From contig JBOHDX010000156.1 of assembly GCA_050700835.1 (NCBI GenBank), positions 1 through 17,764 on the forward strand: 17,764 nt of DNA, written 5' to 3'. Position 1 is the first letter of the stretch. The number at the start of each line of letters is the position of its first letter. The DNA is from JBOHDX01 sp050700835. Its GTDB lineage: Bacteria; Actinomycetota; Actinomycetes; Propionibacteriales; Nocardioidaceae. Of this stretch, positions 7,234 through 13,466 are shown one piece after another. Under the pieces are notes generated by a model. That model saw only the letters and a program-made list of their open reading frames with translations, was not told the DNA's origin and searched no databases. The position numbers were made by a program, and so were the translations under genes.

Positions 7234-7303
7234 GCTTCACCCGCCACCGGTACCACTGAATCCGACAAATCGGGCGGGATTCGGTACGCACGGCGAGTGA
7301 AGC
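7234..7303. terminator. Long imperfect hairpin after otsB
   Basis: The left arm 7234-7263 pairs with the right arm 7277-7303. Matching blocks are GCTTCAC, CGCC, GTACC and GAATCC on the left against GGATTC, GGTAC, GGCG and GTGAAGC on the right, with one internal mismatch block and a three-base bulge; the loop is 13 nt. There is no U-tract, which is usual for actinobacterial terminators. It could end otsB transcription, or be the footprint of a small palindromic repeat element. Confidence 0.42.
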
Positions 7304-7320
7304 CCGGCTGAGGGCGGATG

Positions 7321-7362
7321 GCCGCCTGGCTGTCCGAGCTGGCTGACCGACTGCGCGCCTGA
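7321..7362 (+). pseudogene. Decayed duplicate of the otsB 3' end
   Basis: These 14 codons, ending in TGA, read AAWLSELADRLRA and align without gaps to the last codons of otsB at 7169-7210 (VAWLSYLADRLGA), 34 of 42 bases matching at an offset of 152. An in-frame ATG precedes it and a TGA lies three codons upstream, so nothing longer can be made. It looks like a leftover of a partial tandem duplication or of recombination with a paralogue, not a functional gene. Confidence 0.5.
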
Positions 7363-7458
7363 CCCGTAGCCCGATCCTGACCGTTCGCGTGTCCCGAGCA
7401 GCGCGGGGCCTAACGGTCGGATGCTGGACACGGTTCGCAACATCTGAGACGGCTGGCC

Positions 7459-7464
7459 TAGCCT
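7459..7464 (+). promoter_or_regulatory. -10 element of the riboswitch/threonine-synthase-like operon
   Basis: TAGCCT fits the actinobacterial TAnnnT pattern and places the transcription start near 7471, just before the riboswitch P1 stem begins at 7473. No strong -35 is recognisable at the right spacing. Confidence 0.42.
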
Positions 7465-7472
7465 GGTGCGAG

Positions 7473-7602
7473 CTCATCGAGAGGGGCAGAGGGACACGGC
7501 CCGCTGAAGCCCCGGCAACCACCCGCCGAACTCGCGTCGCGAGGCCCGACGGCCACGGTGCCACGTCCGTCCCACGGCGAGATCCGCTGCGGGGAAGATG
7601 AG
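7473..7602 (+). promoter_or_regulatory. SAM-I (S-box) riboswitch
   Basis: The RNA carries the conserved S-box core: GAGGGACACGGCCC (7489-7502), then TGAAGCC and CCGGCAACC (7505-7520), then GGTGCCACGTCC (7557-7568), and a closing GAAGATGAG. P1 is formed by CTCATC (7473-7478) and GATGAG (7597-7602). The first block includes the kink-turn and SAM-binding strand typical of SAM-I, not the SAM-IV form also found in actinobacteria. The 3' side of P1 ends immediately before the Shine-Dalgarno AAGGAGG (7603-7609) of the next gene, so SAM binding probably reduces translation initiation. Such switches control methionine and SAM supply genes. Confidence 0.92.
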
Positions 7603-7613
7603 AAGGAGGCCTC

Positions 7614-8933
7614 GTGAGCGAAGCAACAAAGCGAGCTGTTCTAGGCGGCGCGGTCGTCGAGGATCGCCGCCGACCGCAGGTCCTGCGAACCGGGGCGTTC
7701 GGCAACGCCACCCACCTCGTGTGCCGAGCCTGCGGAGCGCACCAGGATCTCGGTCCGCACTACGCCTGCCTGGAGTGCTTCGGCCCACTCGAGGTGGCCT
7801 ATGACTTCCCGGCCGTCACCCGTGCCCAGATCGAGGCAGGGCCCGCCAGCGTGTGGCGCTACCAGCCGTTGCTCCCGGTCCCTGCCGACATCGCGCAGTC
7901 GCCGAACATGAACCCCGGCTGGACCCGACTCGTCCGCGCGAACCGACTCGGTCGCGAGCTCGGGATAAAGAAGCTGTGGGTGAAGGACGACTCCGGCAAC
8001 CCCACCCACTCTTTCAAGGACCGCGTGGTCGCGATGGCCCTGTCGGCGACCCGCGAGCTCGGGCTCACCGTCTTCGCCTGCCCGTCGACCGGCAACCTCG
8101 CCAACGCGGTCGCCGCTGCGGGCGCTCGGGCCGGGATCAGGACCGTGGTGCTGATCCCACACGACCTCGAGCGACCGAAGGTGCTGACCACGGCGGTGTA
8201 CGGCGGAACGCTGATCGCGGTCGAGGGAAGCTACGACGACGTGAACAGGCTCGCCACCGAGATCGCCGGCGAGGAGGACGGCTGGGCGTTCGTCAACGTC
8301 AACGTCCGCCCCTACTACGCCGAGGGGTCCAAGACGCTCGGCTTCGAGGTCGCCGAGCAGCTCGGATGGAGGCTGCCGGAGCAGGTGGTGATCCCCGTCG
8401 CGTCCGGTTCGCAGCTGACCAAGGTGGACAAGGCGTTCGGCGAGCTGACCCGACTCGGCCTCGTGGACGAGTCGGCGTACAAGATCTTCGGCGCCCAGGC
8501 CGCCGGCTGCGCGCCAGTGTCGGCAGCCTTCAAGGCCGGCCTCGACATGGTACGCCCGGTCCGACCCGACACCATCGCGAAGTCGCTGGCCATCGGGAAT
8601 CCGGCCGACGGGCCGTACGTGCTCGACACCACCCGGCGTACCGGCGGCGCGGTCGAGGACGTGACCGACGAGCAGGTACGAGACGGCATCACATTGCTGG
8701 CCCGCACCGAGGGGATCTTCGCCGAGACCGCCGGCGGCGTCACGGTGGCGGTCCTGAAGAAGCTCGTGGAGACGGGACAGCTCGACCCCGACGCCGAGAC
8801 CGTGGTGTTCAACACCGGGGACGGCCTGAAGACGCTCGACGCCGTCGCGGACCGGGTCGGTCCGGCGGCTACGATCGCCCCTACCTACCACGCGTTCTCC
8901 AACGCCGGCTTCACGAGTGCAGGGGTGGTGTGA
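7614..8933 (+). CDS. Threonine-synthase-like PLP enzyme, possible homocysteine synthase
   Basis: The 439-residue protein is fold-type II PLP, closest to threonine synthase. An N-terminal zinc ribbon (C37-x2-C40 and C52-x2-C55) precedes the catalytic region with K135 in THSFKDR as PLP lysine, the phosphate-binding CPSTGN loop (156-161), an ASGSQLTKV loop where canonical enzymes carry a different glycine loop, and a C-terminal ETAGGVT. Classical annotation would be thrC: O-phosphohomoserine to threonine. However, a SAM riboswitch precedes it and a CysO-like sulfur carrier follows two bases after its stop, which fits thiocarboxylate-driven homocysteine formation from an activated homoserine. I recall reports of such enzymes in streptomycetes but cannot cite them here. 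GTG 7614 follows AAGGAGG by four bases. Family is secure; the reaction is inference. Confidence 0.93.
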   Translation: MSEATKRAVLGGAVVEDRRRPQVLRTGAFGNATHLVCRACGAHQDLGPHYACLECFGPLEVAYDFPAVTRAQIEAGPASVWRYQPLLPVPADIAQSPNMNPGWTRLVRANRLGRELGIKKLWVKDDSGNPTHSFKDRVVAMALSATRELGLTVFACPSTGNLANAVAAAGARAGIRTVVLIPHDLERPKVLTTAVYGGTLIAVEGSYDDVNRLATEIAGEEDGWAFVNVNVRPYYAEGSKTLGFEVAEQLGWRLPEQVVIPVASGSQLTKVDKAFGELTRLGLVDESAYKIFGAQAAGCAPVSAAFKAGLDMVRPVRPDTIAKSLAIGNPADGPYVLDTTRRTGGAVEDVTDEQVRDGITLLARTEGIFAETAGGVTVAVLKKLVETGQLDPDAETVVFNTGDGLKTLDAVADRVGPAATIAPTYHAFSNAGFTSAGVV

Positions 8934-8935
8934 GC

Positions 8936-9211
8936 ATGGCCGTCAGCTTCCGGGTCCCGACGATCCTCCGCAGCTACACCGGTGGTGAGTCCGAGGTCAG
9001 TGCCGAGGGAGACACCCTGGCGGAGGTCCTCGATGCCGTCGACGCGGCACACCCCGGCATCAAGGGCAGGATCGTCGACGAGCAGGGGCAGCTGCGCCGG
9101 TTCGTCAACGTCTACGTCGGCAACGACGACGTGCGCTTCCTGGACGGCCTGTCCACCTCGGTGTCCGACGGAGCGCAGGTGTCGGTGATCCCCGCGGTTG
9201 CCGGCGGCTGA
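8936..9211 (+). CDS. CysO-like sulfur-carrier protein (MoaD/ThiS family)
   Basis: The 91-residue beta-grasp protein begins VSFRVPTILRSYTGGESEV and ends SVIPAVAGG, closely resembling M. tuberculosis CysO, including the RRFVNVYVGNDDVRF stretch. The exposed C-terminal Gly-Gly (90-91) is where adenylation and sulfur transfer make a thiocarboxylate. CysO itself feeds CysM in cysteine synthesis and is processed by the protease Mec, but neither gene is here; its only partner is the threonine-synthase-like enzyme. The ATG at 8936 follows that gene's TGA by two bases, with AGGGGTGG about eight bases upstream, so both lie under the SAM riboswitch. The activating E1-like protein must be encoded elsewhere. 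It could instead serve molybdopterin or thiamin, but the CysO likeness argues against this. Confidence 0.9.
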   Translation: MAVSFRVPTILRSYTGGESEVSAEGDTLAEVLDAVDAAHPGIKGRIVDEQGQLRRFVNVYVGNDDVRFLDGLSTSVSDGAQVSVIPAVAGG

Positions 9212-9232
9212 AGCCGGGAATCCACGCTCTGA

Positions 9233-9259
9233 TGTCACACCGGGACCCCGGCCGGCGTC
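9233..9259 (+). promoter_or_regulatory. ECF41 sigma-factor target promoter
   Basis: TGTCACA (9233-9239), a 16-base spacer, and CGTC (9256-9259) reproduce the described ECF41 promoter pattern. It lies directly before the CMD-family gene and the ECF41 sigma gene, predicting autoregulation. The start would be near 9266, leaving a leader of about 27 bases with GGGAGGA. Confidence 0.82.
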
Positions 9260-9292
9260 TTCATGTCGTACCCAGGAACATGGGAGGACGAT

Positions 9293-9877
9293 ATGACTGG
9301 AACCACCCGTATCCCCGCGGCCGAGATAACCGGCTTGAGGGGTGCGCTGATCAAGCGCTTCGCGAAGAAGACCCTTGGCCAGGTGCCGAGTTCGCTCGGG
9401 GTCTACTGGCACAACCAGAAGGTGCTGATGAGCATGGCGGGCATCGGCGGCAAGGTGAAGAAGTGGGATGCGTGCGACGCCCAGCTCAAGTCGTTCGCGC
9501 ACATGGCCGTCGCCGCACAGGTGGGCTGCAGCTGGTGCCTGGACTTCAACTACTTCGAGGCCAACAATCTGCACCTGGACATGGACAAGGCGCGCGAGAT
9601 CCCGCGGTGGCGCGAATCGGCCGTCTTCTCGCCGCTTGAGCGTGACGTGCTCGAGTACGCCGAGGCGATGACGCTCACTCCGCCGTCTGTCACCGATGAG
9701 ATGGTGGCCCGGCTGGGTGACCGGCTCGGCGACGCCGCTCTGGTGGAGCTGTCGGCGGTGATCGCGTTCGCCAACTTCACCACCCGACCGAACGTGGCGC
9801 TGGGTATCGAGTCGGACGGTTTCGCCGCGGCCTGCGGCCTCAAGCCACTCGCGCGGCCCGCGACCGTAGGGTCGTGA
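9293..9877 (+). CDS. Carboxymuconolactone decarboxylase-family (AhpD-like) protein
   Basis: The 194-residue product is all-helical and of the CMD/AhpD type, with the redox pair C79-S-W-C82 in GCSWCLDFNYFEA. AhpD enzymes have a His four residues after the second Cys; here that position is Asn86, so the proton relay must differ. The family reduces peroxides or reactive electrophiles, or acts as a small redox protein, but no substrate is known for ECF41-linked members. I chose ATG 9293 because GGAGG lies five to six bases upstream and the predicted transcript begins near 9266, after the in-frame ATG 9263. It is the expected target of the next gene, with which it overlaps by four bases (GTGA). 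Confidence 0.9.
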   Translation: MTGTTRIPAAEITGLRGALIKRFAKKTLGQVPSSLGVYWHNQKVLMSMAGIGGKVKKWDACDAQLKSFAHMAVAAQVGCSWCLDFNYFEANNLHLDMDKAREIPRWRESAVFSPLERDVLEYAEAMTLTPPSVTDEMVARLGDRLGDAALVELSAVIAFANFTTRPNVALGIESDGFAAACGLKPLARPATVGS

Positions 9878-10761
9878 CCGTGTCGCAGGACCCGTTCGTG
9901 GCTCACCGGGGCCTGCTCTTCACCGTCGCCTACGAGATGCTCGGCTCCGCCGCCGACGCTGAGGACGTGGTGCAGGAGACGTGGCTGCGGTGGGACTCGA
10001 TCGGTGAGGTCGCGCGTGCCGAGGTGCGCGACCCGCGCGCCTTCCTCGTGCGGATGGTGACCCGCAAGGCGCTCGACCGGCTGCGGTCGAACGCGCGTCG
10101 CCGCGAGGAATACGTCGGCGAGTGGCTACCCGAGCCGTTGCTCACCTCCCCGGACATTTCCGAGGACGTGGAACTGGCCGAGAGCGTGTCGATCGCGATG
10201 CTCACCGTGCTGGAGACGCTCACTCCCACCGAACGGGCGGTGTTCGTGCTACGGGAGGTCTTCGACACCCCGTACGAGGAGATCGCCGAGGCGGTCGGCA
10301 AGTCCGCGGCCGCCGTACGGCAGCTGGCGCACCGGGCGCGGAAACACGTCGCCTCGCGGCGACCGCGGATGGAGGTCAGCCGCACCGAACAGCAGGAGGT
10401 GGTCGAGCGGTTCGTCACGGCCGTGACCCAGGGCGATCTCCAGGGGCTGCTGGACGTGCTGGCACCCGACGTGGTGCTCGTGGCGGACGGGGGCGGCGTA
10501 GTGCAAGCGGTGGTCAACCCGGTGATCGGCGCCAAGAAGGTCGCAAACCTGCTGCGGCCCTTCAGCAGGCTCGCCCCGAACGCCGAGATCCTCCCGGTGC
10601 TGATCAACGGCGCGGTCGGGGTCCGGATTGTCGGCACCGTCGACGGCGCCGACACCGCGATCAGCTTCGTCAGCGAGGCCGGCCGGATCTCCCGGATCTA
10701 CGCAATCCGCAACCCGGCCAAGCTTGGTCGGATCGACGCTGAAGCGACGCTCAGCCGCTAA
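9874..10761 (+). CDS. ECF41-family sigma factor with SnoaL-like C-terminal domain
   Basis: The 295-residue protein has sigma region 2 (about 8-75, EDVVQETWLRW), region 4 (about 105-160, LTPTERAVFVLREVFDTPYEEIAEAVG) and a C-terminal SnoaL-like domain (about 173-285). The ECF41 signatures are present: WLPEP (84-88) in the linker, DGGG (205-208) and NPAKL (280-284). In this group the C-terminal domain, not a separate anti-sigma factor, tunes activity, and the partner is usually a COE gene (CMD, oxidoreductase or epimerase), here the CMD gene upstream. The start GTG overlaps the CMD stop, so the two are translationally coupled; GTG 9880 is a possible alternative. SigJ is a common annotation name. 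The inducing signal is unknown. Confidence 0.94.
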   Translation: MTVSQDPFVAHRGLLFTVAYEMLGSAADAEDVVQETWLRWDSIGEVARAEVRDPRAFLVRMVTRKALDRLRSNARRREEYVGEWLPEPLLTSPDISEDVELAESVSIAMLTVLETLTPTERAVFVLREVFDTPYEEIAEAVGKSAAAVRQLAHRARKHVASRRPRMEVSRTEQQEVVERFVTAVTQGDLQGLLDVLAPDVVLVADGGGVVQAVVNPVIGAKKVANLLRPFSRLAPNAEILPVLINGAVGVRIVGTVDGADTAISFVSEAGRISRIYAIRNPAKLGRIDAEATLSR

Positions 10762-10794
10762 CGGACCTGATCCGCAGGTCTTTCCGCGCTGAGC
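10749..10794. terminator. Nested hairpins between convergent sigma and ROK genes
   Basis: The inner stem GACCTG (10764-10769) pairs with CAGGTC (10775-10780) around a five-base loop and is followed by TTT, a short intrinsic terminator for the sigma gene. An outer perfect 7-bp stem pairs GCTCAGC (10749-10755) with GCTGAGC (10788-10794). The outer stem includes the last sigma codons and lies four bases from the ROK stop, so it may work in both directions. Confidence 0.55.
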
Positions 10795-10797
10795 CGC

Positions 10798-12009
10798 TCA
10801 ACCGGCGCTGACGCTCGACGGCAGCGGCAGCTCGGCACGGTCGAGGGCCAGCGCCAGCGCGCCCAGAGCGGACGCGCGCTCGCCGAGGACCGACGTGGAG
10901 ATGGTCAGCGAGCTGGCCACGAACTCCAGGGCGTGCCGGCGTACCCCCTGACGCATCGGGTCGAGCAGGATGTCGCCGGCCGCGGCCATCTCCCCACCGA
11001 CCACGAGGCAGGTGGGGTTCATCAGGTTGGCCAACGCGGCCACCGCCGCACCGAGATGACGTCCCGCATCCTCGAGGACCCGGCTGGCGGCGATGTCGCC
11101 GCGGTGGGCGGCCGCAACGATCTCGCCGATGGTGGCGTCGGGCAGGCGGTCGCGCAGCAGGTGCCGGATGTGGCCGGCGGAGGTGTAGGCCTCCAGACAG
11201 CCGCGGCTCCCGCAGCGGCACACCGGTCCGGCCTCGTCAACGGTCAGGTGTCCGATCTCGCCAGCGGTGCCCGCGCCGCCGTGAAACAGCTCACCGTCGA
11301 TCACGATGCCGGCACCCACACCCGACGACACCTTCAGGTACGCCATGCAGCGGTGTCCTCGGCCGAGCCCGATCCGCGACTCGGCCAGCGCGCCGAGGTT
11401 GGCGTCGTTGTCGACCCACACCGGCCGGCCGAACGCGTCCTCGGTCCGGTCCTGCGCGTGCACCCCGACCCACCCGGGCAGGACCGACGGGGCAGCAATG
11501 ATCCCGTCGGGGCCGATCGGCGCGGGCAACCCCAACCCGATGGCCCTCACGCTCTCGATGTCGCCCTCGGGGGTGTCGCCGAGAAGTCCCTCCAGCATCG
11601 TCACCGCCAGCCGCAGGCCCTCGTCGTGGTCGTGGTCGTTGGGCAGCCGCGACGTCCGCTCGTCGAGCAGGTCGCCGGCGAGGTCGCCGAGGGCGACGCG
11701 CAAGTGGGAGTGGCCGAAGTCGAGGCCGACCACGAGGCCGGCGTGTCGTGCGATGCGCACCGTCGTGCCGCGCCGTCCGGCCCCGCCGCGCGTCTCGACC
11801 AGCCCGACATCGGCGAGCTCCTTGACGATGTTGGAGATGGTCGCGGGCGCCAGCAGGGTGGTACGCGCGATCTCGGCCTGGGTCGCGTCCACCCCGGCCG
11901 AGGCCAGCGAACGTACCGCGGCGATGACCCGGCGCTGGTTGGCCTGGCGCAGTGACGCCGGGCTTCCGGGGGCGGCAACCCCCGCCGCAGGGCTGCGCGC
12001 CGGTGACAT
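10798..12009 (-). CDS. ROK-family transcriptional repressor (XylR-like)
   Basis: From ATG 12009 the product is 403 residues. An N-terminal winged helix-turn-helix (about 18-80, RRVIAAVRSL through TQAEIARTTLLAPATISNIVKEL) is followed by the ROK fold: LVVGLDFGHSHLRVAL, VDNDANLGALAE and the zinc motif CRCGSRGCLE preceded by GHLTVDE. ROK repressors bind a sugar and control adjacent uptake genes; here it stands divergent to a xylFGH-type transporter, so xylose or a related sugar is a natural inducer. GTG 12039 would add ten residues. ATG 12009 is preferred because the promoter proposed at 12016-12044 places the transcript start at that codon. The ligand is inferred from neighbours. Confidence 0.92.
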   Translation of the reverse strand: MSPARSPAAGVAAPGSPASLRQANQRRVIAAVRSLASAGVDATQAEIARTTLLAPATISNIVKELADVGLVETRGGAGRRGTTVRIARHAGLVVGLDFGHSHLRVALGDLAGDLLDERTSRLPNDHDHDEGLRLAVTMLEGLLGDTPEGDIESVRAIGLGLPAPIGPDGIIAAPSVLPGWVGVHAQDRTEDAFGRPVWVDNDANLGALAESRIGLGRGHRCMAYLKVSSGVGAGIVIDGELFHGGAGTAGEIGHLTVDEAGPVCRCGSRGCLEAYTSAGHIRHLLRDRLPDATIGEIVAAAHRGDIAASRVLEDAGRHLGAAVAALANLMNPTCLVVGGEMAAAGDILLDPMRQGVRRHALEFVASSLTISTSVLGERASALGALALALDRAELPLPSSVSAG

Positions 12010-12015
12010 GGCGAC

Positions 12016-12044
12016 ACTGTGGGCGAAGCCAAGCCCCACGTCAA
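12016..12044 (-). promoter_or_regulatory. Candidate leaderless promoter for the ROK gene
   Basis: On the minus strand TTGACG (12044 to 12039), 17 bases, then CACAGT (12021 to 12016, with the A2 and T6 of a -10) would place the start at or near the ATG at 12009. The -10 is weak. Confidence 0.35.
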
Positions 12045-12112
12045 GAGATGAAGATTTAGGGCCGGTTCGGAGCGCTTACGTAATTGTTAAGGTTCGACTC
12101 TTGACGAATTAC
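12039..12112. repeat. Inverted repeats in the ROK-xylF divergent region
   Basis: CGTCAAGAG (12039-12047) and CTCTTGACG (12098-12106) are perfect 9-bp inverted copies 50 bases apart; each contains a TTGACG hexamer pointing outward, so the divergent promoters may share mirrored -35 boxes. A second perfect 6-bp pair, GTAATT (12080-12085) and AATTAC (12107-12112), brackets an unusually AT-rich stretch and may be part of the ROK operator. Length and spacing differ from classic XylR sites. Confidence 0.5.
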
Positions 12113-12130
12113 CGCGCGGGCCACAACACT
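12101..12130 (+). promoter_or_regulatory. Candidate promoter for the xylFGH-type operon
   Basis: TTGACG (12101-12106) is followed after 18 bases by AACACT (12125-12130), a weak -10 retaining A2 and T6. It lies about 100 bases before the xylF-type start. The AATTAC operator half-site overlaps the spacer. Confidence 0.35.
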
Positions 12131-12236
12131 CCTCACAGCAGTGCTGCGCACCGCCTCTCGGGGGCGCCAGGTGCGATCAGGCCCGTCGAGAACCGACCGT
12201 GCGATCCGGCCGCGTCCAACCGTGAAGGGGTACGCC

Positions 12237-13466
12237 TTGCTCACCAGGAAGTTCGCACTCGTGGCCACCTTGGCTGCCAGCGCCTTGGCCGCGACAGCCT
12301 GCGGCAGCTCAAGCCCAAGCTCACCCAGCGCCTCGCCCTCCAGTTCCAGCACGAGTTCCAGCGCGGGCTCGGGTGGCGGGGCACCCTCGTTGTCCGTCAC
12401 GTCGTTCACCAAGGACTTCTCGGCGATGGCGTCGCTGAAGACGTTGGCCGCGAGCGGGAAGGGCAAGATCGCGGTCATCCTTCCCGACACGACCACGTCG
12501 GCCCGCTACACCGAGTTCGACGCGCCGTACCTGACGAAGGCGTTCCAGACCGCCGGACTGTCGAGCTCGGACTTCTCGGTCCAGAACGCACAGGGCAGCG
12601 ACAGCACCCAGCTCACCGATGCCCAGTCGGCGATCACCGCCGGCGCGACCGTCCTCATCGTCGACCCGCTCGACTCCGGGGTCGGCGCCAGCATCGAGAC
12701 CTACGCCAAGTCGCACGGTGTCGCGGTGATCGACTACGACCGGCTCACCCTGGGCGGCAGCCGCTCCTACTACGTGAGCTTCAACAACGTGAAGGTCGGC
12801 ACGCTCATCGGCAACGGGCTCGTGTCCTGCGTGAAGGACTGGAAGGTCGCGAAGCCCAACGTGATCGTGATGGCGGGTGACCCGACCGACAACAACGCGA
12901 CCCTGTTCTCACAGGGCTACAACACCGTGCTGAAGCCGCACTTCGCCTCCGGGGGCTGGACCGAGACGGCGACGCCTGCCGGCACCTGGGACCCGCCGAC
13001 CGCCGCCACGGAGTTCACCCAAGCCTTCACCGCGCACTCCTCGACCAACGCGGTCCTGGTGCCCAACGACGAGAACGCCGCGCCGATCATCACGTACCTG
13101 AAGGCGCACGGCGTCAAGCCGAAGACGTTCCCGGTGACCGGGCAGGACGCGACCCTCGTCGGACTGCAGAACATTCTCACCGGCTACCAGTGCGGCACGG
13201 CGTACAAGCCGATCTACCTGGAGGCGCAGGCCGCCGCGGCACTGGCGATCTACCTGAACGCCGGGCAGACACCCCCGTCCGGCCTCGCGAACGGAACGAC
13301 CGAGGACACCAAGACCAAGACGCAGGTGCCCTCGGCGCTGCTGGTCCCCGAGTGGGTCACCTCGAAGAACATGGCATCCACGGTCATCGCCGACGGTTCC
13401 GTGCCGGCCAAGCAGATTTGCGCCGGACAGTACAAGGCGGCCTGCACGGCGGCCGGGATCTCTTGA
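12237..13466 (+). CDS. Xylose-type sugar ABC transporter, substrate-binding lipoprotein
   Basis: This secreted binding protein captures a sugar for the two following genes. From TTG 12237 it is 409 residues: a basic start (MLTRKF), a hydrophobic signal core (ALVATLAASALAAT), and a lipobox Cys at 22 (LAATAC), then a Ser-rich linker of about 35 residues and the periplasmic-binding-protein fold (KIAVILPDTT, VLIVDPLDSG, VIDYDRLTLGG, VTGQDA, CGTAYKPIY), characteristic of the D-xylose/XylF branch. AAGGGG six bases upstream supports TTG; an in-frame GTG at 12222 is an alternative that would lengthen the N-terminus. Its stop overlaps the ATPase start (TTGA). Xylose is likely; xylobiose or a related sugar is possible. 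Confidence 0.9.
   Translation: MLTRKFALVATLAASALAATACGSSSPSSPSASPSSSSTSSSAGSGGGAPSLSVTSFTKDFSAMASLKTLAASGKGKIAVILPDTTTSARYTEFDAPYLTKAFQTAGLSSSDFSVQNAQGSDSTQLTDAQSAITAGATVLIVDPLDSGVGASIETYAKSHGVAVIDYDRLTLGGSRSYYVSFNNVKVGTLIGNGLVSCVKDWKVAKPNVIVMAGDPTDNNATLFSQGYNTVLKPHFASGGWTETATPAGTWDPPTAATEFTQAFTAHSSTNAVLVPNDENAAPIITYLKAHGVKPKTFPVTGQDATLVGLQNILTGYQCGTAYKPIYLEAQAAAALAIYLNAGQTPPSGLANGTTEDTKTKTQVPSALLVPEWVTSKNMASTVIADGSVPAKQICAGQYKAACTAAGIS

Noticed and set aside
7473..7602. SAM-IV riboswitch instead of SAM-I
   Set aside because: The GAGGGAC...GGCCC...TGAAGCC block and GGTGC segment follow the S-box pattern; the SAM-IV form known from mycobacteria lacks the first block.
7614..8933. Plain thrC assignment
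   Set aside because: Not excluded as a family label, but not used as a gene symbol because the SAM riboswitch and CysO-like partner point to sulfur metabolism.
8936..9211. MoaD or ThiS for molybdopterin or thiamin
   Set aside because: No moa or thi genes adjoin, and the sequence resembles CysO through the N-terminus, the RRFVNVYV region and the AVAGG tail.
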